Part shown: piece after piece, positions 22,801 through 37,300 of the stretch
How positions within the stretch are numbered: the stretch's first letter is position 1
How the letters are laid out: every line of letters begins with the position of its first letter
DNA from: Lobulomyces angularis
Taxonomy: Eukaryota > Chytridiomycota > Chytridiomycetes > Lobulomycetales > Lobulomycetaceae
Direction of reading: 5' to 3'
DNA: 64,000 nt
Assembly: GCA_027604685.1 (NCBI GenBank)
Contig: JADHYX010000048.1
Coordinates: 1 to 64,000 of the forward strand
Made by a program: the position numbers and the translations under genes
The notes under the pieces: generated by a model
Told to the model about the DNA's origin: nothing
Databases searched by the model: none
What the model saw: the letters and a program-made list of their open reading frames with translations, nothing else

Positions 22801-25800
22801 AGCAACTAAAAAGCTGAAAATGGTTGAATCTAAAATTTTGAATCTATTAAAAGTAACTGCGAAATTCTTTATTGAATCCTACGAAGATGTCTTTGAAAAA
22901 ATTTTAGTTGATCCTGGGGCAGATGCTGAGCAGTGGAAAAATTTAAGCCACGCCATTGATATCTGTTATGAAGAAGTTGAAAATTTTCAACTCCAGGTAA
23001 TATTTTGTTTTTAACAAGTTATTCCAGTTTAAACCATATATTTAGATAGAAGACCTTAAATCAATGTGGGATTTGATGTCCAAGTATCGAATTACGATGG
23101 ATGATGAAATATCCCAACTATATTGGAAAGCATATAGCTGGCCACCAAAAATTGAAAATGAATTAAAAAGAGCTAGGAGAAGATTAGATGACAGTAAATC
23201 TCAAATTAGATCGCAGTTGGAAGTGGATCGAATTCATACCATCAACAGCGTTGATGCATACGAAAAAGAAATATGTGTTTACGAAGATATTAATACTTTG
23301 AACAACGCTGCTGAAGTATATGAACAAATTCAAAATCTTCGTATTAGACTGGACAAAATAATTGAATTAATAAGAGGGATCAATTTTCGTGAGGAATTGA
23401 TAGGGGATCCAACATTTCATGTTGACCGTTCGTTAAAGCTACTGGAAAATTTTGAAATATTTGAAAAGCTTTGGCAAACTGCCGATGAAATGATTAAAAC
23501 CATAGAATTTTGGATAAATTCCTTTTTTTTGGATTTAAAAGCTGAAGAAATGGTGGAAAAAATGGAAACTTGGAGCAAAGTCTATGTTAAATTAACACCG
23601 CTCCTTGCGGGAAACATAGAACCGCAAATTGTACTAAATCAACTCAAATCAAATCTGGATTCTTTCTCTAGATATACTAATTTATTAATAGCTTTATTAA
23701 ATCCTGCCTTGCGCGAAAAGCACTGGAATCAAATTAGCAGTATCGTGGGTATTTCACTGCAAGATGTTCAGGGGCTTCGCTTAAAAGAGTTAATGGCGTT
23801 AGATCTGGAATTGGTCCAGGATATTGTTGGAGATATCAGTAAGGATGCTAGCAATGATTTAAAATTAGATACCAGCTTAGAAGCTATGAAGCAAGCTTTA
23901 TCTATTCATGAGTTTGTTGTTGAATTATTTTACGATGAATTTAAAGTTATTTCGAATATTCCCGATGCAATTGAAAAATTCCAGGATAGTTTAATGCAAT
24001 GTGAAAGCCTACTGCTGGAGGCTAGAGCGAGTTCTTTAACAGTCAGAATAAATAACTGGTCAAAAAAGCTTTTTAAGTCACAGGAAATTTTGAATAGCTG
24101 GAACTACATTCAAAATCATTTTGTTGAAATTTATCCATTGTTTCAAATACCCGCCTATTTGGAAGATATGACAAAGGAAGATATGGAAGATTTCCAAATA
24201 ATTAACAAATTGATGATAATGTTGAGCGATATAGTTTCCAAAAACCGAAGATTCATCACCGTTATTCTTAGAAGTGATCTTTATGAAATGATGTATAGCT
24301 CTGTTTCTAGAGTTGATAAGTTGTATTTTGGTGTTACAAAGTTGATCAATAATCTTCGAATTAAGTTTCCAAGGTTCTACTTTTTAACTACTTCGGAAGT
24401 TATCCAGATACTTAGCATAATGCCAAATGTCCACAATATAAATAACCATATCAGTAAATTATTTGAATTTGTCTTTAAAGTAATCACTACAGCTCCAGAA
24501 GAGGATGTCAGTAGTTTATCCACCACTAGTTTTGACCTCCCTCAACCCAGTACCAAAAAAATCGGAAGAACCTTTTCGCGATTGTCAACTAGAATGAACA
24601 GCCTTTACAAAGAACGCAATGTTACATTAGAAAACAATAACCTAGCTAGAGAAGTGATTGAAGTAGTAGAACTTGGTTATATATATTCAATTGCATCTTT
24701 TGATGGCGAAATAGTGAACCTTTGCGAAAAAGTGAAAATTACGCAACGAGTTGATGAATGGTTAATACAGCTGGAGTCACAAATAAAATATACTCTGTGG
24801 GTGAATCTTACTGGAATGCTATCCAAAATAGAATCATTTGAAATTTCAGAATATCTAAACTTTGTCCCACTCCAAATTTGTTATCTAGTGCAGTATTTAT
24901 GCTGGACTAAAAGAGTAGCCGAATACATTAAGGACCAAAAAGAGTATATTGGTAAAGAGGTGAAAAAGTTTTTACACAAAAATCATGATGTTCTTTTAAA
25001 CAAATGTTTAATAAACAATTCGCAACGTTTATCCGTGCGTAATTCTGTGGAAACGTTATTAAACGTAAACTCATTTTTCATGGAAACTTTTGATGGTTTT
25101 TTATCCTGCGACATTCCTACTGTCAATGAAATGGAATGGAAGCGGGTACTAAAATACCACTTTGAAGAAAATATCATATATACTAGAATAGCGAGTACTA
25201 GTGTACCGTATGACTTCGAGTATTATGGTACTAGACCTCGGTTGGTCGTAACTTCTGCAACAAATAAAGCTTTTGGTAGTCTCTCAGATATTCTTTTCAA
25301 TTCTCAAAGTCCAGCAATCCTTGGTCCTGATTTAATGCAGAAAAAAGAAACGCTACAGGAATTTGCTACGTGCTTCGGAAGAAAAATGGTCACTCTTTGT
25401 TGTTCTGAGGTAATGGATTTGTCGTTTTTATCTAATTCCTTAAGTGGTATATTGTCAACTGGCAGTTTCTTGTATTTTGAATCTATTCATAAAGCAAGTG
25501 AAAGTATACTATCGATCATTTCCCAGCATATTGGTGCTATTCAACACAAAAAGTTAATGGCAATAAAAGCGAGACAGGGTACTTTTCAATTTAATGGAAG
25601 AGATTTTCCATCAAACAGCTTCTGCGCATTTTTTGTAAGTTCCTTTCATTACCAATGGGAAAACCTACCTAAGAATTTTCAAAGATCATTTCGCATTACT
25701 TCGATGTTACTTCCGGACTTGGCAATCTTAACAGAAACATCACTGGCAGCGAAAGGCTTCATTTTTGGGAAGAAAATTGGAAAACGATTTTCTCATTTTA

Positions 25801-28800
25801 TGAAATTTTTACTACCAGAAATTGGAAAATTGGGAAACTTTGAAATTGGTGTAATTTCATTTAAAGAAATCTTCAATAAAGCTTCAAAATTGAACAAACA
25901 TTTTCAACCAACAAATGAAATGAAGTATTTTGCTGAAAGTTTGGAAAGTTTTTTTCTTTTACAGTTGCCATCTAACCAGCTAAGTTATGTGAAAACGTTA
26001 ATTCGTGATATTTTTGGAGTTACTAATTCTCTGACACCTGATGCACCTTTTACCAATAGCATTATAGTTGCCGCTCAGAGATTTAAAATGTCAACTCCTA
26101 CTCCATTCATCACAAAAATAAGCGAAATATATCAATGTCTGAAATATAACTCTACAACTGCATTAATTGGAAAATCAATGTCAGGGAAGTCATCAATGAT
26201 GAAAGTATTGGAACTTGCCATCAATTTGGAGTACAACAACTTAAATAATAATAATGGTTTCAAACTATTTCATTGTTATCCTAATGCAACAGAAAAAACC
26301 AATTTATCCGGATACTTAAAAGATGGCGTTTGGGTAATGCTTCAACATAATTTAGTTTAATTTGTTATATAGGTTGATGGCGTTATTACTAAATTATTAA
26401 GAACAGCAACTAAATATTCTTTGACCTGTGAAAAGAAGTCCGAAGAAAATTTTCTCTCGTCCTGTGTGATTATTGATGGATGTTTTGATGCATCTGAAAT
26501 GGAGAAAATGTTGAATAACCAAAATGCGCATGGATCATCCATACCTTTAAATAGTGGAGAGCATATAATTGTTCCTCATAGCTTGAGATTCGTAATAGAG
26601 ACAGAATCCTTAACGCAATGGTCGCCACAAAATGTTTCCAATTGTCAACTAATTTTCGTTGAAGATATACTTGAGTCTACTCATATCTTTTTGAAACAGT
26701 TAAATACATTTCCAGAAAATCTTCAGGTTCATTTGGAATACTTAAAATTAATTCATGATATTGTTTTTACTCCTTGTATTAACTTTACCTCTCAACAATC
26801 ATTTCAATTGATTAATTGTCAAAATACCAAAATTAATAACGTTTGTAAATTAATTTTATCGCTGTATTTCGACTTTCACGATGAAGGATACGCCAGGTTA
26901 ATGGTAAATGAGCAACATCAATGGATACTTGCTACATTTCTGTTTTCAATATTTTGGGTTGTTGGTGCTTACGTTGCTACTGAGGAGCGCAAAAAGTTTG
27001 ATTTGTTTGTAAGAAGCACAGTATTTAACAAACTTGTTCCAGAATTGGAAAAAAAAATGAATTTTCCAGCAGGCGAGTTGGCAAACAGTGTGAAGGTACC
27101 AACAAATGCCACAGTGTACGATTTTTATTTTGATAATAAACTACTTAGTTGGGAAAAGTGGAGTAAACGGAATAAGAATGCTAATAATGAAAATGAAATC
27201 GTTTTTATTGACGACCTTATTAGAATCCCGTTTTTTGTCAAGTTAATAATGAAGCAAGGACTTCTACCATTGATATGCGGGTGCAGTGGATCTGGTAAAA
27301 CTACTAACGCTTACCAAGCATTTACAACGCTACAAACTTTACATGGCCATCCAATACTATTAAATATTAGCGGTCTCTCCCAGTACAGTGTATTTACCAA
27401 AAAAGTCGAACAACAACTTCCAATTAAAAGAAATAAAACTATTGGATTATCAAACGGAAAAAATTTAACTATTCTTGTTGACGATTTGAGTAAGGATTCC
27501 TTTGAAACAATTCCAGAATTATGGGAAATATGGAGAATGTGGAGTGAAACAGGTGGATGGTACATAGGAAATGAACTCAACAGCGTCGAAAATGTAAAAT
27601 TTGGTGTTGTTTACAATCATTCTTCTAGAAATTTTGGGAAATCTAAATATTTGCGTTTTTTAAAACAATTTATGATACTTACCATGGCTGATGATAACAG
27701 ATCTAAAATTCAATGCATTATGAATTCTTGGATGAGTGGTTGTCCTCCATTCAAGGGTCCATGTAACAGCAAAAATTTTGTTGAATGCATCGTCAAATCA
27801 ACAATGCTTGTGCATGAAAAAATCTGCAAAGAACTTGTTAAATTGCCTACTAATCCACATTATGTATTTACAATGCGTGATATTTTACTTTGCTTAAAAG
27901 CTGTTGCTTCAGTTAAAACAGTTACCTCTGATACTACCTTTTTTCTGCAGAACTGGATTTATGGTGTAACAAGAATTTATGGTGATAGAATGTCTAATGA
28001 AACTGATAAAATTTTTCTTGATAGTACTATATCTAGTGTTTTAGGTGATATTTTTAATTTTGGAGCATCCGAATTACTCGATACTGAAAGACCGTTAATG
28101 AGCTCTTACTTCTGTTCTCCATTCGTTATTAAGGGCAAAAATTTATTAGCTGAGGGAGCTATGTCATCTTCGCTTAAGTCTTTTAAGTTGACTATGGACT
28201 ATTTTAGAATATCATGGAATTGTGGTGTTGACAAAGCATCTGAAATTACTTTTTCTCAAATGTCGGAAGTTGGTCATTATGATGGGCAATTAACTGCGTT
28301 AAAAATTCACTATATGTTAAAATCTACCAATCAAGCGGTGTTAGTTGGCAACGATTATCAAGATCGCGCTTTGATTACTAGGCTATTGTGTGCTGCTAGT
28401 AAGACTGCATTTTGTCTGTTGGAGTCATCAAATAATAAATCTATTGATGTTAAAACTCAGTGGATAGAATTTTTAAGTCGATGTTTTATTAAAGCACTTG
28501 AACTATGGAAACCAATTGTGATATTCATTAACTTAGACGACTTGACATATGATTTTCAATTGGAGGATGTTAACGCAATTTTAAAGTGGGGCTGGGTTCG
28601 AGAACGAAGTTCAGAATTAATTCACTTGGCAGACCTAACTGATGGAATACGCGCCAATCTAATATCTATGAACTGGACTGAAGAGTCGAGTTCCATTGAT
28701 CAACTTTCTCAAATATTTACAGAATGCAAATTTGTTAGATTGGTACTTTCGGTAGATGGTAATGTAGATGAAGAAAAGTGGTGGAAGATTTTAAAAAGTA

Positions 28801-31800
28801 TTCCTGGAATCAAGCCCTCTTCAATTATATGGCTGGACCAGTGGAAAAAAGAAACAATATCATACTTTTGTAGTTTAATTTTCACAAAAGTACACGATTG
28901 GATGACTGACTTTTTCTATTTTATATTTGAAAATGCTATGCATTTACCCGGAAAAGAAAAAGATTACAGTGGAACTTCTATAGAGTACTTTCCTTGCGCG
29001 TTTAAAAATTCCATTTCAATTTACACTAAGTTATTTAATCGAATGTATTTTGAGCTGGATTCTAAGTTAAAAAAGGCTACAACTACACTGGCTGCATCCG
29101 AAAAATTGTTCGAAGGAATTATGAAGATAGAAAATGAGTTCAAATTGTGGGATTCGCAACTGCAAGAAACTATTTCGACCACACATGCTTACCTAAAGCG
29201 AATGGAAGTTGAGAGAGAATTGCTGGTAAATGTTAATTGTAAAAAAACTTGGCTAATTACCTTTTTAATAATAGGATCATACTAATGTTGAAATTCAGAT
29301 TGATGAAGATAATTTATCTAGATTAAGTGATGAGATAAAGCAACTGCAAAAAGCTTACACAGAGGAGGTAGAGCGATCGCTGCCAGCATTGTCTGGAGCA
29401 TCAAAGTCTGTGGACACTGTTAAAAAGAGTGACATTTATGAATTGAAGTCACTAGTAAATCCACCAAAAGGAATATTGTTAGTAATGGAAGCTCTCTGTC
29501 TGTTATTTAAAGTTGATACCAAGCCTGAGTCTGTTTGGGAAAACGCTAAAAGGTTACTATCAGAGACAAAGTTTGTGCATAATGTAACGAATTTTGATAA
29601 AGAGTCATTAACGTATCCAATGATGCATAGGATATCCATCATAACTAGTCACGCAGACTTTGGAGTAAAAGAACTATCTAATATTTCGAGAGCAGTAGGG
29701 TCCTTAGCAGCTTGGATAGTTGCTTTAGAAAAATATTACGCTTCCTTAAACTTGTTCGAACCAAAAAAAAAGCAGATTATTGATATTAACACCAAAATTA
29801 TTCAACTCCGGAAGGAATCAGAAAAAAAGTATGAAAAAAAGGTTTCAACTACTGCGTCACTTCTTCAAATGAAAAGTGCCTTTGATTCCATCGTAAAACA
29901 CAAGGAGAATGTACATAAGAGTTTCCGAGAATGTGAGATAAAATATCTTGCGACACAGGAAATACTGAAAGTTTTAATATCGTGTAAACGGCGTTGGAAG
30001 AGGCAGCTTGATGACTTAAAAGTGCAGCGTGGATTGTTGGAGGTGAATTGTGTTATAATGAGTTGCTACATAAGTTTTCTTGGGCCATATTCGGCTTTTA
30101 TTAGAAAAAAGGCAATTAAAGAGTGGGAAGATTGGTTATCTTCCAAAAATTTGAGCTTTTCAAAATTTGCATCTTTATCCGAGTTTTATCTCAATTGTAA
30201 AGATTTATTTCTCATTAACGAGGTTCAGCCAGATATATACAGTCTTGATAATGCTCTTATATCGATGTTAAGCGATGAAATTACTCTTCTTTGTGATAGT
30301 AACGACAATATTCAAAATTGGATTTTGGTTTTGGAAAGAGAACATCATCCTATCGTTTTATCGACTAATGACCCAAAATGGGTGGAAACTTTACTTTCTG
30401 CAATGAGAAAAGAAGTCACAGTTGTACTGACTCTATATACACAGGACACCGATAATGCTTTAATAGAAGTAATTAAAAATTATCAAGCGGCAAGGCGAAG
30501 CAATACAACTACTTTGGACACAGATGGTGAATTTATTGAAGTACACAAAGGTTTTAAACTATATCTTGTGGCAGTGTCTCCAATAAATAATATCTCAAAG
30601 TCTTTATTACGATACTGTCTACCAGTAAACGCTAACCTAACTTATGAAGCTGTAAATTCTATTTTATTAGATGCTGCATTATCATCATGTGCCGTAGGAT
30701 TACGGGGTAAGATACTTTTAGATACATTTAAATAAAAATTTCGTTTTAGAACAACGGAAACATTTAAAAATTGATTCAATGAATCGTGAAAACAGAATAT
30801 TGGTCTTAGATAATAGAGGGATGGATTTCATTTGCCAGATGAAAGAAGAGGAGCTCATTGGTGGAGACTTGTACCGGTCAGTTATTGAAAACGAAGAGCA
30901 ATATCTTGCAACTGTGAGCAATTTGAATACTTCAAAAAAGAATGAAAAGGAAAAAGAAACCGAATTAAATTTATATAGTAAAATTTCAACCTTTGCAGCC
31001 AAAATTTTTAAAATTTTGACCACAATGTCAAAAGTTCCTATGTACTTCGTTAGTTTACAATCATTCCTTTTGGTATACAAAAAATTGCTTCAAGATTTAT
31101 CTCATACGGAAACTGATGTGTTTTTTAAAAATTTTTTGAGGTCAGTGTATCTGCAATATGTAAGTGGATTTAAAGGAACGGATCAGCTGTATTTTACTTT
31201 TAAAATTGCGCATGAATTTCAATGCTTAGAATTTTGCGCTACGTCAGACACTGTAAATGGGAACTCTGTATCAAATCCTGCATCAAACAGCACTTTTGAA
31301 GTAAAGAGTTCGAAAAGGTTAACTGCAGCGGATAACTTTAAAGTATTACCCTCACACTGGTATTTCTTTTTAAATGAGGAAGTAGATCCAACTGTAAATT
31401 GCTTTAAAAAATGGAACATTGATGAATTTCCCACTAACCCATCTCCACATTATATAAGAAAGAAATCTTGGGAACTAATTTTAAAGTTGTCGAAATTGCC
31501 AGAATTCTCAAAGTTCGCGATGGAATTTGTTAGATTTTCAAATAAAGCTACTACTCCCCCAACCGAAGCATGCTGGGAAGATGTTTATCGTGCTCTGGAT
31601 CCATGTACAACAAAATTTCCAGATCGGTGGGAAATGCAATTAAGTAAATTTGAAAGGCTATTGGTAATCAAATGTTTTCGTCCTGATAATATCAGCCGCT
31701 GCTTTGAAGATTATATTAAATCTGCAATTGGGGACCAATATTTAGATGCTAAATTAAATCTGATGCCTCCTACTTGCTTTAAGCCATCTGGACATTGTAT

Positions 31801-33947
31801 ACCAACTATACTATTTACATCTATCAACGATGATACGATGGCCGATTTAAAGAGATTAGTTGCTGCAAAACATTCAAAAACATCATTAATAATTTTATCA
31901 ATCGGTCTGGATAAAAGTGAAAAAATTTTTGAAACATTTTATGAAGCAGTTTCAAAGGGCCGTTGGTTAGTTATTCAAGACTGCCATAAAGATGCTCCCA
32001 TCATAAATGAATTTGATAGTTTACTCAGGAAAAGTGAAAAAAACACTACCAAAGTTGCTGTAAATCCCAATTTTCGACTTTGGTTAATATCCAAACCGAC
32101 CAACGAATTTGCAATTTCACTTTACTCAAACAGTAATAAAATTTTTATTGATAATGAAAGTAGTATTAGAAGAATTTTAGAAAACCTTTTTCCTATTGTA
32201 GAAGAGAATCTTGCACCTCATGAATTCAATTCAAATGGAACCTATAGAAAGTTGCTGTTAAAACTGCTGTATTTTCATTTAATGCTAATGAGACGAATAA
32301 TATACTCTCCTGAATCAGTAATTATAGGCCACGAAGTTCAACAGGAAGATTTTATTTTAAGCATCAAACAACTCAGGCAATGCTTTAGGGAATATGGGAA
32401 TTCTGTTGTGGAAAAAGATTTCTGTAAAAAATACTTTCAAATATATGGAGAATTAAGTTATGGCGAAAAAGCGATAGATTATTGGGACAAACGACTAATG
32501 CAAAATTTGTTTAATGAATCAATTAATATTGACTGGGGAACTAGCAGTGTTTTTTTAATGCAGTTAAAAAAAATTTTAGAGTTCATGAACAAAAATGAAA
32601 TAAATCTAATCCATACAGAAATAAACAAAACTGAACTGGAGATTGATCCGGAGAACTTTGGTTTGCATTCGAGTTCCAACTTAATAAAAGAAAGATTACG
32701 CTCAAAAGCGTTATTAAAGGCGAGCTTGATATTCAATCACAAACTTGTATTATTCAAGGATGAAAAGTTTAATTTTGCCAAAATTACTGATGTCACAAAT
32801 GTTTTGGAAAATATATGCATCAAACTAGCTGCTATTGTTGAAAATAGCATATTTAATAATGATCTAAGCTTTCTCATGCAATTGATGGAAGAAAATTTTC
32901 AAAATTCTATACACGTTCAAAATAATAAAAGATACTTGGATAATGTGTTATTCGATAACATTGTGTTATACAAAAAAATCTTGATAAAGCTGAAAAAAAA
33001 ATTTTCGAAGATAATCATTACATTAAGAGGAAGTTACACTTTATCCTCAAAAGATCTGAAATTTGTTCATGAAATTCTTGAAAATAAATTTCCCAGTATC
33101 TATGAAAAATCCAATATTTTTTTCAAAAGTAATCAAAATTTCAAATCATGGATAGAAAATTTCTATGCTAGGCTAAATTTTATAAAAGATTGGTACAATA
33201 GCAGATTTGGATTTAGTAACAGTATTTTTAAAGGTTTAATATCATATGATATTACCTTACTATTTCATCCTCAAGCATTTTTTAACGGTATCTTTAAAAT
33301 ATATTTTTCTTTATTGATAATCTTAGCCGTAATTTTGGATTTTATACTTAACTCCAGGGAAACCATCGAGGAGGTTGAGATTGAATCTATGTTTTTATCA
33401 ATGAAGGTATGACTGTAGTTTAATTTTTTTTTCAAATATTACTTTTTTTTCCTTCAATATAACTGATTCCATAAATTCTTAGCAAACTTCACCACCAGAA
33501 CGCGGTTACTATATACATGGACTTTACTTAAGTAACGCTTGTTGGGATTTTAGTCGCAATGTTATCAAAGATATTAAAACAAACGAGCTTCACACTTACA
33601 TCAGTTGCATTTGGATTCAGCCAATAATGCGGCATTCTTCTGAGGACCACATGCATAATCAGTTAAAAACTAATTCGGGAAGTCAGAATGCCAGTGGAGC
33701 GAAGCACCAAGCAGCCTCCAACATTAAAAGAAACTGGCAGAAATACAGATGCCCCATCTTCCTACATAAACCTCCCACACAATATTTATATTCATGTGTC
33801 ACAACAGATGGCCCAAAAACAGCTCATGAATATTCACTTTCAAATTACTCACCTCAAACTCAGTTTATTGCCTTTTTGGATGTTGCCAGCGATACAAGTA
33901 GCAAATTCTGGATAAACAGAAATTCTTGTTTAGTTTGCCAAATGTAA
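19823..33947 (+). CDS. Axonemal-type dynein heavy chain with inactivated AAA1 (DNHD1-like?)
   Basis: About 4540 residues in about ten or eleven exons, with introns near 20874-20939, 21192-21273, 21531-21586, 22996-23044, 26330-26371, 29230-29275, 30708-30749, 33288-33326 and 33406-33482. A disordered Ser-rich N-terminus with RPxSA-like repeats leads to a conserved tail (WLPCDVLDYD...YLVKW), the linker, six AAA modules, stalk and C-terminal domain. AAA1 (about residue 1750) reads GPDLMQKKET where active dyneins have GPAGTGKTET; its Walker B CFDEFNR is YFESIHK, and the sensor MNPGY is SSFHY. AAA2 keeps GKSMSGKSS but its arginine-finger motif SPATVSRC reads SPQNVSNC. AAA3 keeps GCSGSGKTT and LVDDL. 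AAA4 reads GNDYQDRALITRL, degenerate. Stalk and microtubule-binding domain are well preserved (KSDIYELKSLVNPPKG). The C-terminus has RGYYIHGLYLSNACWDFSR and ends WINRNSCLVCQM. Probably a flagellar pseudo-motor. Confidence 0.9.
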
Positions 33948-34326
33948 AATTAGGTGTTTTCTATAATTACATTAGTATAGTTTTTCATTTTAATTGTGTT
34001 ATAATATAGAGGTTTAGAACATCTAAATTGTAAACTTTATGTAAATTTTATTGAATTTTTTCTGGGTTAGTTATTCTTGTCTTAAATCCCTTTCTGCAAC
34101 CATCATAACAAAAGCAACTAACTAATTATTTCCTTCCGTACAGTTTACAAAAAAAAATATTGAAAAAAAGAGTTGATAATGACACAAGCAACAGCAAATA
34201 TAAAAACTTTAGACCATCTATTAAGTTAAATTAATTTCTGTTTTCATTGTAAAATTTCCAGAATTTTGTACCACCTGGATTTTATTTTATTAAATTGTGT
34301 TGGAAGAAAAAGGGATTTGAAATATT
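33948..34326. other. Intergenic DNA before capping-enzyme gene
   Basis: Spacer between two tandem plus-strand genes. AT-rich, with nothing recognisable beyond the presumed terminator and promoter. Confidence 0.45.
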
Positions 34327-37300
34327 ATGGAACAAAATCCAGTTATTCCAACTGAAACCAATGAACCCAAGTTTAGCGGTATTCCGGTGGATCTTCAGTA
34401 TCAAAAAGAACTGAGGGCAAAAGTAGCGAATTTGCTAAAATGGAACAGCGATAAGTAACCTTTTCCAACATTTTCAAATTTTTTATTTTAATTATCACTA
34501 GTTTTCCTGGATCTCAGCCTGTTTCCTTTACCAAAGAACATTTAACTAAACTAGAAAACGAGGATTATTTTGTAACCGAAAAGTCTGATGGACTAAGGTA
34601 CCTTATGATGTTAATGACTACGCCAAAGGGTCCTGCTGCCTTTATGGTAATTATTTATTATAATTATTTCTTAAACGATTATCTAGATTGATAGAAAAAA
34701 TGTGTTTCATTATGTTCAAATGTACTTTCCAGTACCAAATGGACATGGTAAGTTTCACAATGAAACGATACTTGATGGAGAGTTAGTTGTTGATACTGAA
34801 GGAGATAAGGTATTGAAGAATGAATAATTTTGAATTTTTTTTTTTTTAAAAAATAATACAGAAATTATTACGATACTTGGTATTTGATCTTATTTCAGTC
34901 GGTGGAGTTAGTATTGCACAGCGATCTTTTAGCACCAGACTTGGAGTAAATATTCATGATTTATGATATTATTAACTATTTTTTTTTAGATACTTCAGCA
35001 AGATATTATCAAACCACATCAAATTTTTTTAGAAAAACATCCTGAAATTATGGAAAAACAGAAGTTTTTGTAAGAATATTTTTAAATAAGTTGTTTAATT
35101 TGTCTGTTAAAGTATTGAAATGAAAACTCAGGAGCGTTCATACGGTTTAACAAAAGTTTTAGAATCGGTACCCCACCTAAAGCACGTTAATGATGGATTA
35201 ATATTTACACCTGTTCGACTACCTTATTTTCCTGGAACTTGCCAAAATTTGTATTATTTTTAACTAATAATTGCAGTTTTGAATATTGTTTTTTTATTTT
35301 TTTTTGTTAGAATGAAGTGGAAACCTGCTGAATTAAATACTATTGATTTTAAAATTAAAGTGATTAGAGACAACAATAATAAACCAAGTTATCAACTTTA
35401 TACCTGCTCAAATTCTACACATAAATTTCACGAATTTCTGACTTTAGAAACGGAACTTTTAGAAAAGTAAAATTACTTATTATGCATATATAAATTTAAT
35501 ATTTAACCGTAGATGGCGAAATTCTTCCCCAGAAGGGAAAATTGGGGAATTTTGTTATGATAAAAATTGGCATACCATAGTTTGGGAAGTAGGATATGCC
35601 CCATCAACAAAACCAGGTGGTTGGAAATTTCTTCGATTTAGGGATGACAAAGATACAGCCAATGATGAAAGTGTGATGAAACGAATATGGGAAAGTATTG
35701 TTGATGGTGTTACCAAAGAACAGGTTTTTTTTTTTATATACAAATGTTAACCTTTAAAATTATTTAGTTGTTAGCAAGTGTCGATAAGATTAGAGCAAAT
35801 TGGAAAGCGAGAGAACGAAGCGGAGCTCTTGGAAGTATTCATGAAGGGTATATATTCTTTTTAACAAAAAGACTTTTTTAATAAATTTTCTTTTTTCTTA
35901 GATGTAGTACTGCAAGTCTTGATAATTCATTATTACTTTCACCTACTAGTTTAACATTAGGAATACCCCCAGCCACCCCAGTTCTTGAAGCAACAATAGA
36001 TCCCATTGTTTCAAGTAATAATGGGTTGTCTAATGAAAAAGGATTGACTAAGCAATTGCTAGATACACAGAAATCGAGTGAGGATAGTGAAAAGCATTCT
36101 GTAGTAAAGTTACCAGAGGCTGCTGAAAAAAAATTAACTTCCTGTCGCACAATTTCCGAGAATCAGCAATTGGAAGGCACTGCTATCACTGCCTTATCTG
36201 ATGCTAATGCAAACAAAACACCAAGTAATTTCAGTAATGTAAGTTTTACCGAAGAGCCAAAAGAAGATATTGGAAATATTTCCGAAAGTGAAGATTATAA
36301 AGATGCTGGATCATCTCCATCGGAGATTGAAGAAATTGAGGAGGATGGCGGTTACATACCAACTATTTTAAATACATCAATTCTTCCTATTGAAGATAAA
36401 AATGATATCATTGCAACAAACCATGCTTTAACCCAAAAGTTATTGTTACCAGACGATGAAAGGTCTCTATCAATGGAAAATGATATAGGCAATTTGGAAG
36501 GAAAAAATTTAAAAACTGAAAAAATTGATACCCCACCGTCACCAAATAAAATTGTAAACGAAGAAAAGGAAATTTTTGGTTCGAATAGTTCCTCATATCG
36601 AATTCATTTATCAAAGACCTCTACCTTTAATTCTGAAAGTAAAGTAAATTTAATCAATAATAGTATGGACCCATCTAGTCCAACAGTTCAAAATAAATTT
36701 CAATTAATTAGTTCTCCCTCTAAGTCAAATTTAAGCAGCAATAATGCAAATTCAATGTTGACGAGAGATGAAACTTTAAAAATTATTGTAAAAGAAAGAG
36801 ATAACGACGACTATGATGAGGTGGACTCCTCCAGTGTAAATGAAGCTTTTCAACCTGCGTCTAACCATAAGAGGAAATTTGAGGAAATTATACCCATTGA
36901 TAAAAAGTCTTCTTTTGTTTTTCCATATGCAACAACTAGCGAAAGGAGAGAAGAGGAGTATAACGTTAGCAGTGATAAATTTTTATTGCTCAATGAAGGA
37001 AAGAATTTGAGCGCAAATAGCAATGAAGTACTTTCAAGAAAAATTTCTGTTCCCAAAGTCTCAGATTCTAATGCTCTCTCCACAGAGGAAAAATGCAAAA
37101 CTGAGGAAGTTAATACGGAAAGAAAGAAAAAGAAGATTAAAAAGGAAAAAAACAAGGCAAAGAAAGAATTGATTGCAGCTGAGAATTATTCAGGTGCTTT
37201 TAAAAATGTCTTTTAAACAATAACTTTTTAATTATTAGATGACAGTGGAAGTTTGGAGGTTAAAGATTCCACCAACTTAGAAAAGCACAATAGGAAGCTT

